In this document: positions 48,852 through 57,557 of the stretch, one piece after another
Layout: the number at the start of each line of letters is the position of its first letter
How positions within the stretch are numbered: the first letter of the stretch is position 1
Source of the DNA: JASTVH01 sp042862465
GTDB lineage: Bacteria > Pseudomonadota > Gammaproteobacteria > Pseudomonadales > Oleiphilaceae
Assembly: GCA_042862465.1 (NCBI GenBank)
Contig: JASTVH010000002.1
Span: forward strand, 372,001-436,000
Reading direction: 5' to 3'
DNA length: 64,000 bases
Position numbers and translations under genes: made by a program
Notes under the pieces: model-generated
Seen by the model: the letters and a program-made list of their open reading frames with translations, nothing else
What the model was told of the DNA's origin: nothing
Databases searched by the model: none

Positions 48852-48988
48852 CCCCTCTCCCCTCCGCGGGAGAGGGCCAGGGTGAGGGGGAGGCGCCGAC
48901 AGGCGCCCAAGGATATTCATGGTGCTCAAAGCCAAGGCTGCCGCCTTGCCCCCTCTCCCCAACCCCTCTCCCACGAGGGGAGAGGGGC
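48852..48988. repeat. CTCTCCCC-type inverted hairpin pair between norE and norF
   Basis: TCCCCTCTCCCCTCCGCGGGAGAGGG...CAGGGTGAGGGGG and the inverted CCCCCTCTCCCCAACCCCTCTCCCACG...GGGGAGAGGGG. Same family as 27777 and 40745. No gene seen inside. Confidence 0.75.
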
Positions 48989-49013
48989 AACAAGTCGCAG
49001 TATTCATGGATCC

Positions 49014-49586
49014 CTACGCCACCACATACAACAACGGAAACAACACCAGCCACACCAGATCCACCATGTGCCAGTAACAGGCCCCCGACTCCATGCCATT
49101 CATGTTGTCGGCGCGGTATTCCCCGGAACCCACCTTCACCGCCAGCACCCCCAGCACCAGCTGTCCCAGCACCACGTGCATGAAGTGGAAGAAGGTGAGG
49201 AAGAAATAGAACATGAAGAACACATCGGTCCCCAGGTTGTAGCCCCGCCCGTACAGATCGCCCCACTCCCACAGCTTGGCCACGCTGTAGATGCCGGACA
49301 CGGCGATGGCCAGCCACAGGCGTCCCGCGGTACCGGCCTGCCCGCTGCGCAGTCGCTCCACTGAGGTGGCCACCAGGTAGCTGGCGCTGATCAGGGCAAA
49401 GGTGCTGGCCAGGCCGGACCAGGGATGCAGCAGGGCACGGCCGGCATGGAACAGCTCGGGCTGCAGCGCGCGGGTGACGCCGAAGCCGATGAAAAGGATG
49501 GCGAACACCGCCAGCTCGGCGAAGATGAAAATCCACACGGCGATATCGCCGGGCAGGTAGCGGTCGCTCGTGGTTGTGGTCGCCAT
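49014..49586 (-). CDS. norE: NorE-like cytochrome c oxidase subunit III family protein
   Basis: A 190-residue membrane protein with five predicted helices and the haem-copper oxidase subunit III pattern: DIAVWIFIFAELAVFAILFIGF near the start, LLHPWSGLASTFALISASYLVATSVE, and FLTFFHFMHVVLGQLVLGVLAVKVGSG. NorE is accessory to NO reductase. Its ATG overlaps the norD stop by one base. Confidence 0.9.
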   Translation of the reverse strand: MATTTTSDRYLPGDIAVWIFIFAELAVFAILFIGFGVTRALQPELFHAGRALLHPWSGLASTFALISASYLVATSVERLRSGQAGTAGRLWLAIAVSGIYSVAKLWEWGDLYGRGYNLGTDVFFMFYFFLTFFHFMHVVLGQLVLGVLAVKVGSGEYRADNMNGMESGACYWHMVDLVWLVLFPLLYVVA

Positions 49587-51409
49587 CAGTGGGTCAGGTT
49601 CATGTAGAGCCGCGGCAACTGCGCCGGCAGCTGGGCCGGGTCGCGGATCACCACGAAGTGATTGCTGCCGAAGATGTACGGCAGGTACTCGTCCGCCTCG
49701 TCGTCGATAGTCACGCAGAACGGCGTGATGCCCGCCTTGTGGGCCTCCTGCACCGCCATGCGGGTATCCTCCACGCCGTAGCGGCCCTCGTACAGGTCCA
49801 GGTCGTTGGGCTTGCCGTCGGTCAGCAGCAGCAGGATGCGCTGGTGCTCGGGGCGCGCCGCCAGCAGGCGGATGGCCTGGCGTATGGGGGCGCCCATGCG
49901 GGTGTAGTAACCCGGCTCCAGGGCCTGGATGCGGCCGCGGCTGGTGTCGCTGTAGGCCTCATCAAACCCCTTGATGTGGTGGAAACGCACGTGGTCGCGC
50001 CGCCGCGACGAGAAGGCGAACAGCGCGAACGGATCGCGGCTGGCCTGCAGTGCTTCGCTGAGCAGTTGCAGCCCGTCCCGGGCCACGTCGATCACCCGCT
50101 GGCTGTCGTTGATGTAGGTGTCCGTGGACAGGGACACGTCCGCGAGAATCAGGCAGGCCAGGTCGCGCTGGCTGCGCTCGACCCGGCGGAACAGCTTCTG
50201 GTCGAAGGCGCCGGCGCCCTGGCACTGCTGCACCGCCCGCTCCAGACAGGCGTCCAGATCCAGTTCCTCGCCATCGGTCTGGCGCCGCTGCCACTGGCGC
50301 AGCGGCTTGAGGGCGCTGAACTGGCGACGCAGGCGCCGGGCCGCCGGTTGCAGGTGCTCGGCCAGCGGTGACGGGACCGCCTCGCGACTGAGCATCGGCT
50401 GCAGGCAACAGTATTTTCCCCGGTAGCCCTGGCGGCGCCAGTCCCACTCGTCCAGGTGGATGCCGGGGCCGAGGCGCAGGTCGTCGTTTTCCTCCGCCGG
50501 CAGGTCGAGATCGAACTTGATGGCGGAGGACGCCTCGCTGCGGTCCTGGGAGACCGAGATCAGATCGAGATCGTCCGCCACCGCTTCGGCCTCCTCCTCG
50601 TCGGTATCGTCACCAGCGCGGTCCACCGGGATGAATTCGGTCCAGGAAAACAGGCTTTCCAGGCGGAACAGCATCAGGCCGCTGTCGCGGTCGAAGGCGT
50701 CCACCCGCTCGGCGCGCCGGCGCTGGTGCTTCTTCGACAGGCCGCCGGGACTGGAGGCGGTGTCTTCGTCGCCGATACTCTGACTGTCGCTGGTGCCCTG
50801 CCCCAACAGGGGGTAGAGCCACAGCAGGACCGGCCAGGGATCGCCCGGCGCCCGGGGCAGCTGTTCGATACTGCCGGGCTGTTCCAGGGCCTGGCGAATC
50901 GCCTTTTCGCGCCAGGCCTCGGCCTTGTCCAGGCTGTCCAGCGGTGGGCGCCACTGCAGGCAGTGCTGCACCAGACGCCGATACAGGGGTTCCAGGCCCG
51001 GCCAGCGCTGAAACAGGTTGCACACCAGGGTCTGGTTGCCCACCAGCCAGTCACTGTCGGTCACCGCGCCGCCGGCAGCCAGGGCCGCCAGCCACAGGTA
51101 CAGGTCGCGGTTGAGGGCGCGACTGGGGAACAGGGCCAGACGGGCCGGCAGGCGCAGGTTCTCGTCGTCCCGCCAGGCCAGTTCAAACTTGCGGTGGGTG
51201 CCGGCCAGTTTCTGCAGGAACCGCCGTCGGGTCTTGAAGTGGCGCGGTTCGGCAGTCACCAGGTTGAGCGCCGGGTCACCGCCCAGGGCACGGAAGAGGA
51301 TGCCCAGGGTGCGGGCCTCCGTCTTCAGCTCCACCGCCTGATCGGGAAACTCCCCCAGCGCCTGGCGGGTGATGTATTCATGCCATTTGTATCCGACCCA
51401 TTCTTCCAT
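49586..51409 (-). CDS. norD: NorD, VWA-domain NO reductase activation protein
   Basis: A 607-residue cytoplasmic protein that works with NorQ to activate NO reductase. The C-terminal third is a von Willebrand A domain with MIDAS-type DVSLSTDTYIND near 415 and LLLTDGKPNDLDLYEG near 525. The middle is acidic (DRAGDDTDEEEAEAVADDLD), a common NorD feature. Start MEEWVGYKWHEYITRQ at 51409; a longer frame overlaps the upstream gene. It is coupled to norE by a one-base overlap. Confidence 0.93.
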   Translation of the reverse strand: MEEWVGYKWHEYITRQALGEFPDQAVELKTEARTLGILFRALGGDPALNLVTAEPRHFKTRRRFLQKLAGTHRKFELAWRDDENLRLPARLALFPSRALNRDLYLWLAALAAGGAVTDSDWLVGNQTLVCNLFQRWPGLEPLYRRLVQHCLQWRPPLDSLDKAEAWREKAIRQALEQPGSIEQLPRAPGDPWPVLLWLYPLLGQGTSDSQSIGDEDTASSPGGLSKKHQRRRAERVDAFDRDSGLMLFRLESLFSWTEFIPVDRAGDDTDEEEAEAVADDLDLISVSQDRSEASSAIKFDLDLPAEENDDLRLGPGIHLDEWDWRRQGYRGKYCCLQPMLSREAVPSPLAEHLQPAARRLRRQFSALKPLRQWQRRQTDGEELDLDACLERAVQQCQGAGAFDQKLFRRVERSQRDLACLILADVSLSTDTYINDSQRVIDVARDGLQLLSEALQASRDPFALFAFSSRRRDHVRFHHIKGFDEAYSDTSRGRIQALEPGYYTRMGAPIRQAIRLLAARPEHQRILLLLTDGKPNDLDLYEGRYGVEDTRMAVQEAHKAGITPFCVTIDDEADEYLPYIFGSNHFVVIRDPAQLPAQLPRLYMNLTH

Positions 51410-51422
51410 CGTTACGGCCTTG

Positions 51423-52367
51423 CTATTCGTGGGTTGGGATGCGGGTGCGCTCCGCTGCGATCTCACGCACCGGGATCAACACGGTCTGCCGCCCGGGTTC
51501 ACCGGGCTGCCAGTGCAGCAGGCTGCCGTCGGGGTTGTCCTTCTGCACCTCGCGACAGGCACTGACGCACTGCAGGCACTGGGTGCAGGTGAACTTGGCG
51601 CGCTTGTGACTGCGGGTGGGCAGGCGCATGGGGCAGGCCTTGTCGCAGGCCCGGTCGCAGTCCTGGCACAGGGCCGCCCGCTTTGTGTCAAACGTGACCA
51701 CCCGGGCGCGACCGTTGATCATCCACGCCAGACTCTGGAAGACGCCGAACGCACAGCCGTACTTGCAGAACAGATGGCGGGCGAACAGGAAATCCAGGGT
51801 GAACAGCGTGGTGGCGATGCCCAGAAAGAGGCCCGGAAAGAACGCCAGTTCGCCGGCAACAAGGTCCCGATACAGCGGCAGCGGCGGCAGCAGGTACGAC
51901 AGCAGCGCCAGCGACCAGGTAAAGCCCATGGCGGCGGCGACCAGTGTCAGCCCGCTCCAGTGCACCAGACGGCCGTGGCGTCCCTTGCGACGTGCCTCCC
52001 ACAGGGTGGGAAACCCCAGCCAGCGCTGCATCAGGCCGTTGATGGTCTCCACCACGGAGAAGTGCGGACACAGCCAGCCGCAATAGATCCGCCCCCACTT
52101 CCAGGCCACCCACAGCACCAGGGGCACCAGCACGACAATCGGCAGTACGAACCACAGCAGCACCTGCAACGCCACCTCCGGGGACCCACTGCGGGCCACC
52201 CAGTCCAGCTCCAGATGGAACGACAGCGGCTGACCGAGGAGGATGAACCGGGTCTGGGTCAGGTCGTAGCGGAAGAGGTTGAGCACGGGCGCCAGCAGGA
52301 ACAGCCCGAAGAAGGCACTGCGGGTCACCAACCGCTTGGTTTGCAGGGTATCGGCGCGGTCAGTCAT
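51423..52367 (-). CDS. NapH/CcoG-like polyferredoxin membrane protein in the nor operon
   Basis: A 314-residue membrane iron-sulfur protein with about five helices. There are two cysteine pairs on the membrane face (C96-G-W-L-C100 and FCKYGCAFGVFQS) and two 4Fe-4S clusters in the C-terminal third (CQDCDRACDKACPM and CTQCLQCVSACRE). It resembles NapH, NosR and CcoG/RdxA. Such proteins pass quinol electrons to periplasmic acceptors or assist copper/haem oxidase assembly. It lies 13 bp before norD and about 50 bp after norB, so it is a real member of the operon. Which role applies is not decided by sequence. Confidence 0.88.
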   Translation of the reverse strand: MTDRADTLQTKRLVTRSAFFGLFLLAPVLNLFRYDLTQTRFILLGQPLSFHLELDWVARSGSPEVALQVLLWFVLPIVVLVPLVLWVAWKWGRIYCGWLCPHFSVVETINGLMQRWLGFPTLWEARRKGRHGRLVHWSGLTLVAAAMGFTWSLALLSYLLPPLPLYRDLVAGELAFFPGLFLGIATTLFTLDFLFARHLFCKYGCAFGVFQSLAWMINGRARVVTFDTKRAALCQDCDRACDKACPMRLPTRSHKRAKFTCTQCLQCVSACREVQKDNPDGSLLHWQPGEPGRQTVLIPVREIAAERTRIPTHE

Positions 52368-52418
52368 AAACAGGTCGATCCGGAAAAACTGCCGGGGTTA
52401 CCCCCGGCAGACTCGGGT

Positions 52419-53822
52419 TCAGGCTGCGGCACCCTCGGTGACCGGCGCCTTGGCCTCACCCTTGACGAAGAAGCTGGTGAAGTACACCACCAGACCGCCC
52501 AGGAAGAAGCAGCCGGCCACCAGGCGCATCCAGTAGAACAGCGCGATCTTGTCCTGGGTGACCATGAACGACAGCGCGTCGCCACTTTCCGGCATGCGCT
52601 GCAGCCACACCTGCAGGATACCGGCGCCGGTCAGGAACAGGGTGATGAACACCATGGACACGGTCATCAGCCAGAAGCCCCACATCTCCAGCACCTGCGC
52701 CGTCTCGCTGTTGCCGTGCGGCCGGCCGCGCATCTGCGGCATGGCATAGGAGATGATGGTCAGCACGATCATCACGTAGGCGCCATAGAAGGCCATGTGG
52801 CCGTGGGCGGCGGTGATCTGGCTGCCGTGGGTGTAGAAGTTCACCGGTGCCAGGGTATGCAGGAAGCCCCACACACCGGCGCCCAGGAACGCCATCACCG
52901 AGGTGCCCAGGGCCCACAGGGTGGCGGCCTTGTTGGGATGGTTGCGCCGGCGACGGTTCACCATGTTGAAGGCGAACACGGTCATCATGAAGAACGGCAG
53001 CGGTTCCAGGGCGGAGAACACGGAACCCAGCCACAGCCAGTACTCGGGCGGCCCGATCCAGTAGAAGTGGTGGCCGGTACCGATGATACCGGTGATCAGG
53101 GCCATGGCGATGATCACGTACAGCCACTTCTCGATCACCTCGCGGTCGACGCCGGTCAGCTTGATCAGCACGTAGGCCAGGATCGCGCCCATGATCAGCT
53201 CCCACACGCCTTCCACCCACAGGTGCACCACGAACCACCAGAAGTACTTGTCCAGGGTCAGGTTGGACGGGTTGTAGAAGGAAAACAGGAACAGCAGCGC
53301 GAGACCGAACAGCCCGGTCATCAGGACGATGTTGACCACCGTCTTGCGGCCCTTGAGCGCGGTCATGCCGACGTTATAGAGGAAGCCCAGGCAGACCACG
53401 ACGATCCCGATCTTGGTGATGGTCGGCTGCTCCAGGAACTCCCGGCCCATGGTCGGCAGCAGGCGGTTGAGGGTCACATCCGCCAGGGTGGCATAGTCCA
53501 CGAACAGGTAGCCGAGGATGGTCAGGGTACCGGCGGCGGCAAACACCCAGAAAAGGATCTTGGCCAGCAGCGGGCTGTGCAACTCGGTCTGGGCCTCATC
53601 CGGCACCAGGTAGTAGGTGGCGCCCATAAAGCCGAACAGCAACCAGACGATCAGCAGGTTGGTGTGCACCATGCGGGCGACGTTGAAGGGGATCTCCGGA
53701 AACAGGAAATCACCCACCACGTACTGCAGGCCGAGCACGAGGCCAAAGAGGATCTGACCGGCGAACAGGATGAGCGCGAAAATGAAGTACGGCTTGGCAA
53801 CCGCTTGTGATTCGTATTTCAT
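52419..53822 (-). CDS. norB: NorB, nitric oxide reductase large subunit
   Basis: The haem b/b3-FeB subunit of cNor, reducing two NO to N2O. The 467-residue protein has 12 membrane helices without the N-terminal quinol-oxidase extension of qNor. Conserved metal-site regions include HTNLLIVWLLFGFMGATYYLVPDE, WFVVHLWVEGVWELIMGAILAYVL, TGIIGTGHHFYWIGPPEYW and HGHMAFYGAYVM. It follows norC by 10 bp and has GAGGACA upstream of the ATG. Confidence 0.97.
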   Translation of the reverse strand: MKYESQAVAKPYFIFALILFAGQILFGLVLGLQYVVGDFLFPEIPFNVARMVHTNLLIVWLLFGFMGATYYLVPDEAQTELHSPLLAKILFWVFAAAGTLTILGYLFVDYATLADVTLNRLLPTMGREFLEQPTITKIGIVVVCLGFLYNVGMTALKGRKTVVNIVLMTGLFGLALLFLFSFYNPSNLTLDKYFWWFVVHLWVEGVWELIMGAILAYVLIKLTGVDREVIEKWLYVIIAMALITGIIGTGHHFYWIGPPEYWLWLGSVFSALEPLPFFMMTVFAFNMVNRRRRNHPNKAATLWALGTSVMAFLGAGVWGFLHTLAPVNFYTHGSQITAAHGHMAFYGAYVMIVLTIISYAMPQMRGRPHGNSETAQVLEMWGFWLMTVSMVFITLFLTGAGILQVWLQRMPESGDALSFMVTQDKIALFYWMRLVAGCFFLGGLVVYFTSFFVKGEAKAPVTEGAAA

Positions 53823-53832
53823 GACGGTGTCC

Positions 53833-54282
53833 TCAGCCCTCGATGTTGGGCGGCCAGTCGTTGTCGTCGATCTTGGAGGTCCACTCCAGGAACTCGGCCA
53901 GGTCGTTCACTTCCTCGTCAGTGAGGTTGAACTGCGGCATCTGCCGCCGTCCCGGTACGCCGGTGGGCATCGCCCCCATCCAGGCCTTGAGATAGCTCTT
54001 GAAGACCTGACTGTCACCCGCTCCCCGACGATCGAAGACGTTGCCCAGTTCCGGTGCGAAATAGGCCCCTTCCCCCATGAGGGAATGGCAGCCAATGCAG
54101 TTGTGTTCCTCCCAGATGGCCTTGCCGTGCGCCACCTCTTCCGTGATCAACTCACGGTTATCGCGCGTGGGCATGGCCCGGGATTGGGTGTCAAAAGTCA
54201 AGGCGAGGAACAGCAGGACGAAAAACACGCTCCCGCCCAGATAGATGTTCCTGGCCATGCTTTTGGTAAAGCGCTCAGCCAT
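53833..54282 (-). CDS. norC: NorC, nitric oxide reductase cytochrome c subunit
   Basis: A 149-residue membrane-anchored cytochrome c that feeds electrons to NorB. A single N-terminal helix (residues 11-30) is followed by the haem motif C62-I-G-C-H66 and the distal Met in RRQMPQFNLTDEE. It is the first gene of the leftward nor operon, with an FNR/DNR-type box 84 bp upstream of the ATG. Confidence 0.96.
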   Translation of the reverse strand: MAERFTKSMARNIYLGGSVFFVLLFLALTFDTQSRAMPTRDNRELITEEVAHGKAIWEEHNCIGCHSLMGEGAYFAPELGNVFDRRGAGDSQVFKSYLKAWMGAMPTGVPGRRQMPQFNLTDEEVNDLAEFLEWTSKIDDNDWPPNIEG

Positions 54283-54358
54283 GGCTCTGCTCTCCAGTAA
54301 AGTGCTGCTCTAAAAACCGAGTACAGCACTAAGGTACTGGGGCGAAAGCGGATTTCTG

Positions 54359-54372
54359 TTGATATATGTCAA
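54359..54372 (-). promoter_or_regulatory. FNR/DNR-type box for norC operon
   Basis: TTGATATATGTCAA fits TTGAT-N4-ATCAA at 9 of 10 positions. Its centre is about 84 bp upstream of norC, giving a leader of roughly 40 bases if activation is from -41.5. Confidence 0.8.
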
Positions 54373-54429
54373 TATTGGAGACGGGTGCCCCTTCGTGGGG
54401 AGGGGGGCTACCCCGGTGGGGGTAGGTGG

Positions 54430-54492
54430 TTGGACGTTGGACGTTGGACGTTGGACGTTGGACGTTGGACGTTGGACGTTGGACGTTGGACG
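54430..54492. repeat. Nine-copy TTGGACG heptanucleotide tandem array
   Basis: Nine uninterrupted copies of TTGGACG, followed by a partial TTGG. The unit length is not a multiple of three and the array is uninterrupted, both typical of slippage-prone repeats. It is intergenic, 60 bp beyond the norC box and 80 bp from the end of the convergent-side oxidoreductase gene. ACGTGAAACGTCCAAC and TACGTGAAACG follow at 54539-54570, matching the nrdA-nrdB gap. Confidence 0.95.
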
Positions 54493-54574
54493 TTGGCAAT
54501 CAGCGTGCGAGCGCACTGCCAAGGTCAAGCGGTTTTTTACGTGAAACGTCCAACCTCCTACGTGAAACGCTAAA

Positions 54575-55804
54575 TCAGGCTCGACGCGGCCGCAACGCCG
54601 TCAGCCCCATCTGCGCCAACCCATTCACCACCGTCACCCAGGCACTCATGCCAGGCTTGGCCTGTTTGCCCCGGGCCATGCGTGCCAACTGGGATTCGTA
54701 CCAGGTGATATCAAGCATGAACGCCCGGTCCAGCTCTTTCAGGCCGGTGCTCGGCCGGGGCAGGTCCAGGTGCGCGTCGCCATCGGCCAGCAGGCGGTTG
54801 GGGAAATCCGGTTCCACCGCTACCGGGCGGGCCAGGCCGATCAGGTCGGTGGCGCTGTCATTCAACGCACTGTTCATGGCGGCCGCGGACCGGAAACCAC
54901 CGGTGACCATCAGCGGCTTATCGGTATGGCTACGCACCTGCTCGGCGTATTCCAGGAAATAGGCCTCACGCTTGCGGGTGCTTTCCCTGACCTTGTGGCC
55001 GGTCATGGCCGGGGATTCGTAGGTGCCGCCGGAAATCTCGATCATGTCGATGCCGGCCTCGGACAGGGCCTGCACCACGTCCATGGATTCCTGCTCGCTG
55101 AATCCGTCCTTCATGAAATCGGCGGAGTTGAGCTTGATGCCGATGGGGAAGTCCTCGCCCACCGCTTCGCGCATGGCGTGATAGACCGCCAGCACGAAGC
55201 GGCGGCGGTTTTCCGGGCTGCCTCCCCAGTTGTCGGTGCGGTGATTGTGCCGGGGCGAGAGGAACTGGCTGACCAGATAGCCATGGGCGCCATGGATCTG
55301 CACACCATTAAACCCCGCTTCCTTGGCGCGCCGGGCGGCGACGGCAAAGCGCTCGATGATGGCCTCGATCTCCGCCTCCTCCAGTGCGCGCGGTTTGGCG
55401 AACAGCTTGTCCAGGCCCTTGCCCAGGGGAATCGCCGACGGGGCCACTGGCTCCTTGCTGAGGAAGCTGGGAATCTGCTTGCCCGGGTGGTTCAGCTGCA
55501 TCCACACCTGGGTGCCGTTGGCCTGGGAGGCCTCGGCCCAGCGCCGGAACGGCGCCAGATCGCTCTGCTCGTCCAGCACTACATTGCGTGGCTCGCCCAG
55601 GGCAGTACGGTCAATCATGACGTTGCCGGTGATCAGCAGACCGATACCGCCTTCGGCCCAGGTACGATAGAGCCGCGCCAGACCCGGGGTGGGGTTGTGG
55701 CGGCGGTCGCCCAGCTGCTCGCTCATGGCGGACTTGGCCAGCCGGTTCTTGAGCGCGTTGCCGCGCGGCAGGGTCAGCGTGCTGCTCAGTGTGGTTGTCG
55801 TCAT
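54575..55804 (-). CDS. NADH:flavin oxidoreductase, old yellow enzyme family
   Basis: A 409-residue FMN enzyme of the OYE family that reduces activated alkenes or related electrophiles with NAD(P)H. Blocks are NRLAKSAMSEQLGDRRHNPTPGLARLYRTWAEGG, QLNHPGKQIP, VQIHGAHGYLVSQFLSPRHNHRTDNWGGSPENR (the His pair), and VTGGFRSAAAMNSAL. The upstream, same-strand TetR gene is NemR-like, and both have the same operator motif before them. This suggests a NemRA-like electrophile response, although the protein is longer and differs from E. coli NemA. Confidence 0.92.
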   Translation of the reverse strand: MTTTTLSSTLTLPRGNALKNRLAKSAMSEQLGDRRHNPTPGLARLYRTWAEGGIGLLITGNVMIDRTALGEPRNVVLDEQSDLAPFRRWAEASQANGTQVWMQLNHPGKQIPSFLSKEPVAPSAIPLGKGLDKLFAKPRALEEAEIEAIIERFAVAARRAKEAGFNGVQIHGAHGYLVSQFLSPRHNHRTDNWGGSPENRRRFVLAVYHAMREAVGEDFPIGIKLNSADFMKDGFSEQESMDVVQALSEAGIDMIEISGGTYESPAMTGHKVRESTRKREAYFLEYAEQVRSHTDKPLMVTGGFRSAAAMNSALNDSATDLIGLARPVAVEPDFPNRLLADGDAHLDLPRPSTGLKELDRAFMLDITWYESQLARMARGKQAKPGMSAWVTVVNGLAQMGLTALRPRRA

Positions 55805-55824
55805 GTCGGTTCCTCGTCCAGATT

Positions 55825-55841
55825 TAGACCGGTCGTCTTTT
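55825..55841. promoter_or_regulatory. NemR-like operator before the OYE gene
   Basis: TAGACCGGTCGTCTTTT shares the 13-base motif GACC(G/A)GTCGTCTT with the site at 56505 upstream of the TetR gene. It contains the palindrome GACCGGTC and lies 21 bp before the OYE start codon. Confidence 0.7.
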
Positions 55842-55894
55842 AATGATGTGTAAAAAAAGAAGGGGCACGCCCTCCCTTACTCAGTCCTGTTGCT

Positions 55895-56497
55895 TCAGAC
55901 TGGCGCGGCCAGCACGCCGTCCAGCAGCAGATCCACGGTCGCTCGCAGACTTTGCGTGGAGCCTTCCATCTTCATGCGCAGAATGCCGCCTTCCCAGGCA
56001 TTCCAGAACAGCCCCGCCAGGGCCCCGGCGGGAATGTCGCTACGGAACTGGCCTTTCGCCTGGCCCCGTTCCAGCAGTGGCACAAAACGTTGCTCCCAGG
56101 CATGGAATGCGCGGCGCAGTGCGGCCTGACAGCGCGGATGATGGGCGCTGATTTCCGCCGCGAGATTGCCCAGCAGGCAACCCTGGGTACAGTCGTGCGC
56201 CTCGAATTCCCCGATCATCAGGCCGTAGATATTGCGGATCACGGTGGGCGGATCGTCCGGCGCCTGCTCCAGGTAGCGATCCATCAGGCCCAGCAAGTGA
56301 TCGGTGTAGTGCTCGATCAGCTCGGCGGTGTAGGCTTCCTTGCTTTCGAAATAGTTGTAGAAGGAGCCCTTGGGCGCCTTCACCCGGTCAAGGATCTCCT
56401 TGAGCCCGGTGCCGTGATAGCCCTGTTCCGAGAGCAGCTCCACCCCTTCCCGAAGCAGGTCTTCCCGGGTTTGCTGGCTACGTCGTGGTCTTGCCAT
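55895..56497 (-). CDS. TetR-family regulator, NemR-like
   Basis: A 200-residue repressor starting MARPRRSQQTREDLLREGVELLSEQGYHGTGLKEILDRVKAPKGSFYNYFESKEAYTAELI, closely resembling the NemR helix-turn-helix. The ligand domain has a cysteine in CTQGCLLGNLAAEISAHH, the position where NemR carries its redox-sensitive Cys. ATG 56497 is preferred; an upstream start at 56530 would cover the operator. It is upstream of the OYE gene on the same strand, 90 bp apart, each with its own copy of the operator. Confidence 0.88.
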   Translation of the reverse strand: MARPRRSQQTREDLLREGVELLSEQGYHGTGLKEILDRVKAPKGSFYNYFESKEAYTAELIEHYTDHLLGLMDRYLEQAPDDPPTVIRNIYGLMIGEFEAHDCTQGCLLGNLAAEISAHHPRCQAALRRAFHAWEQRFVPLLERGQAKGQFRSDIPAGALAGLFWNAWEGGILRMKMEGSTQSLRATVDLLLDGVLAAPV

Positions 56498-56504
56498 ATA
56501 TAAA

Positions 56505-56519
56505 TGACCAGTCGTCTTG
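56505..56519. promoter_or_regulatory. NemR-like operator before the TetR gene
   Basis: TGACCAGTCGTCTTG begins 8 bp upstream of the regulator start codon, and GACCAGTCGTCTT differs from the OYE site by one base. Binding would block both transcription and early translation. Confidence 0.7.
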
Positions 56520-56679
56520 GAATAATCCACAGATTACGGGTTGGCTGGATTTTGGTCAACCCGGGGCTATGCTAAAAATGAGTTTTTCAATCTTTTTCGA
56601 TTGATGACTCACGGCGGTCCAGTACGAGCAGCTACACTGGGGGCCGTTGTAGCCAAAGATGAATCCGGGGCATTACACC

Positions 56680-57459
56680 ATGCGGTGGGCAGTAGTTGTT
56701 GTATTTTTTTTGCTGATGACAGGAGGGATTTGCAGCCTGGTCGAGGCTCATACCCTGCGTTTTCGAACCCTGGAAAACCCACCCCTTGAATACCATCAGA
56801 AGGGTCTGGTGGTCGGCCTGGCCGCGGATCTGATCCGCGAGGCGGTGAAACGCACCGGCCACACCGCGCAGATTAAGATTCGGCCCTGGAAGCGCGTTTT
56901 GCTGGAGGTCTCCCAAGGCATGGCGGATGCCGCCTTCAATGCTGGGCGCTCGGCGGAACGTGAGGAATGGGGGTTGTTCAGCGAGGAAATGCTGGTCGAA
57001 GAACGCTATGTGCTGTTCTCCAAGCAACATCTGAATCTGCCTGCGGACCTGTCCGGGATTGAAAACCTGGTGCTGGGCAAACAGCTGGGCTACTTCTACG
57101 GCGAGCGTTTCATGCAGGTCCTGGCGGAGTCCCGCTTCAAAAACGTGCAGACGAAACTGACCATTACCCAATGCCTCGAGCTGCTGATGGCCGAGCGCAC
57201 CGACGTATTCGTTGGCGACTGGATGCCGACCCTGTACTACCTGCGCAAGATGGAGGCCTCCGACCACGTTTTTCCCGTTCGCCAGCGCGGCAGTGACGAA
57301 CCGTTGGTGGTATCGGTCTCGCCCACCTTCGTGGTGTTTTCCCGCAAGACTGTAACCCCCGAGTACGTGCGGGAATTTGACCGTGCCCTGCGCGCCATGA
57401 AGGCGGACGGCACCTACGCCGCCATCGTCCGCTCCTATGGCTACCAGGTCCTTCCCTGA
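56680..57459 (+). CDS. Periplasmic solute-binding protein, SBP_bac_3-like
   Basis: A 259-residue exported protein with signal MRWAVVVVFFLLMTGGICSLVEA. The mature part opens LRFRTLENPPLEYHQKGLVVGLAADLIREAVKRTGHTAQIKIRPWKRVLLEVSQGMADAAF, the family 3 binding-protein pattern with the PWKR box of the polar amino-acid subgroup. It is one of three orphan proteins of this type in the window. An ATG at 56659 would add seven residues. No transporter genes are adjacent and the ligand is unknown. Confidence 0.75.
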   Translation: MRWAVVVVFFLLMTGGICSLVEAHTLRFRTLENPPLEYHQKGLVVGLAADLIREAVKRTGHTAQIKIRPWKRVLLEVSQGMADAAFNAGRSAEREEWGLFSEEMLVEERYVLFSKQHLNLPADLSGIENLVLGKQLGYFYGERFMQVLAESRFKNVQTKLTITQCLELLMAERTDVFVGDWMPTLYYLRKMEASDHVFPVRQRGSDEPLVVSVSPTFVVFSRKTVTPEYVREFDRALRAMKADGTYAAIVRSYGYQVLP

Positions 57460-57557
57460 CCCCAACAACCCTCTGGTCTTGCCCCACAGCTCTTGCTAGC
57501 CTTGTTGGAAAACGCCGCGTAGCCGGCCAACAATGCTAACGACACAAGGACGCCACC

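Noticed and set aside
51369..53810. An 813-codon forward frame opposite norB and the polyferredoxin gene.
   Set aside because: The translation is Gln/His/Gly-rich antisense of two clearly recognised genes.
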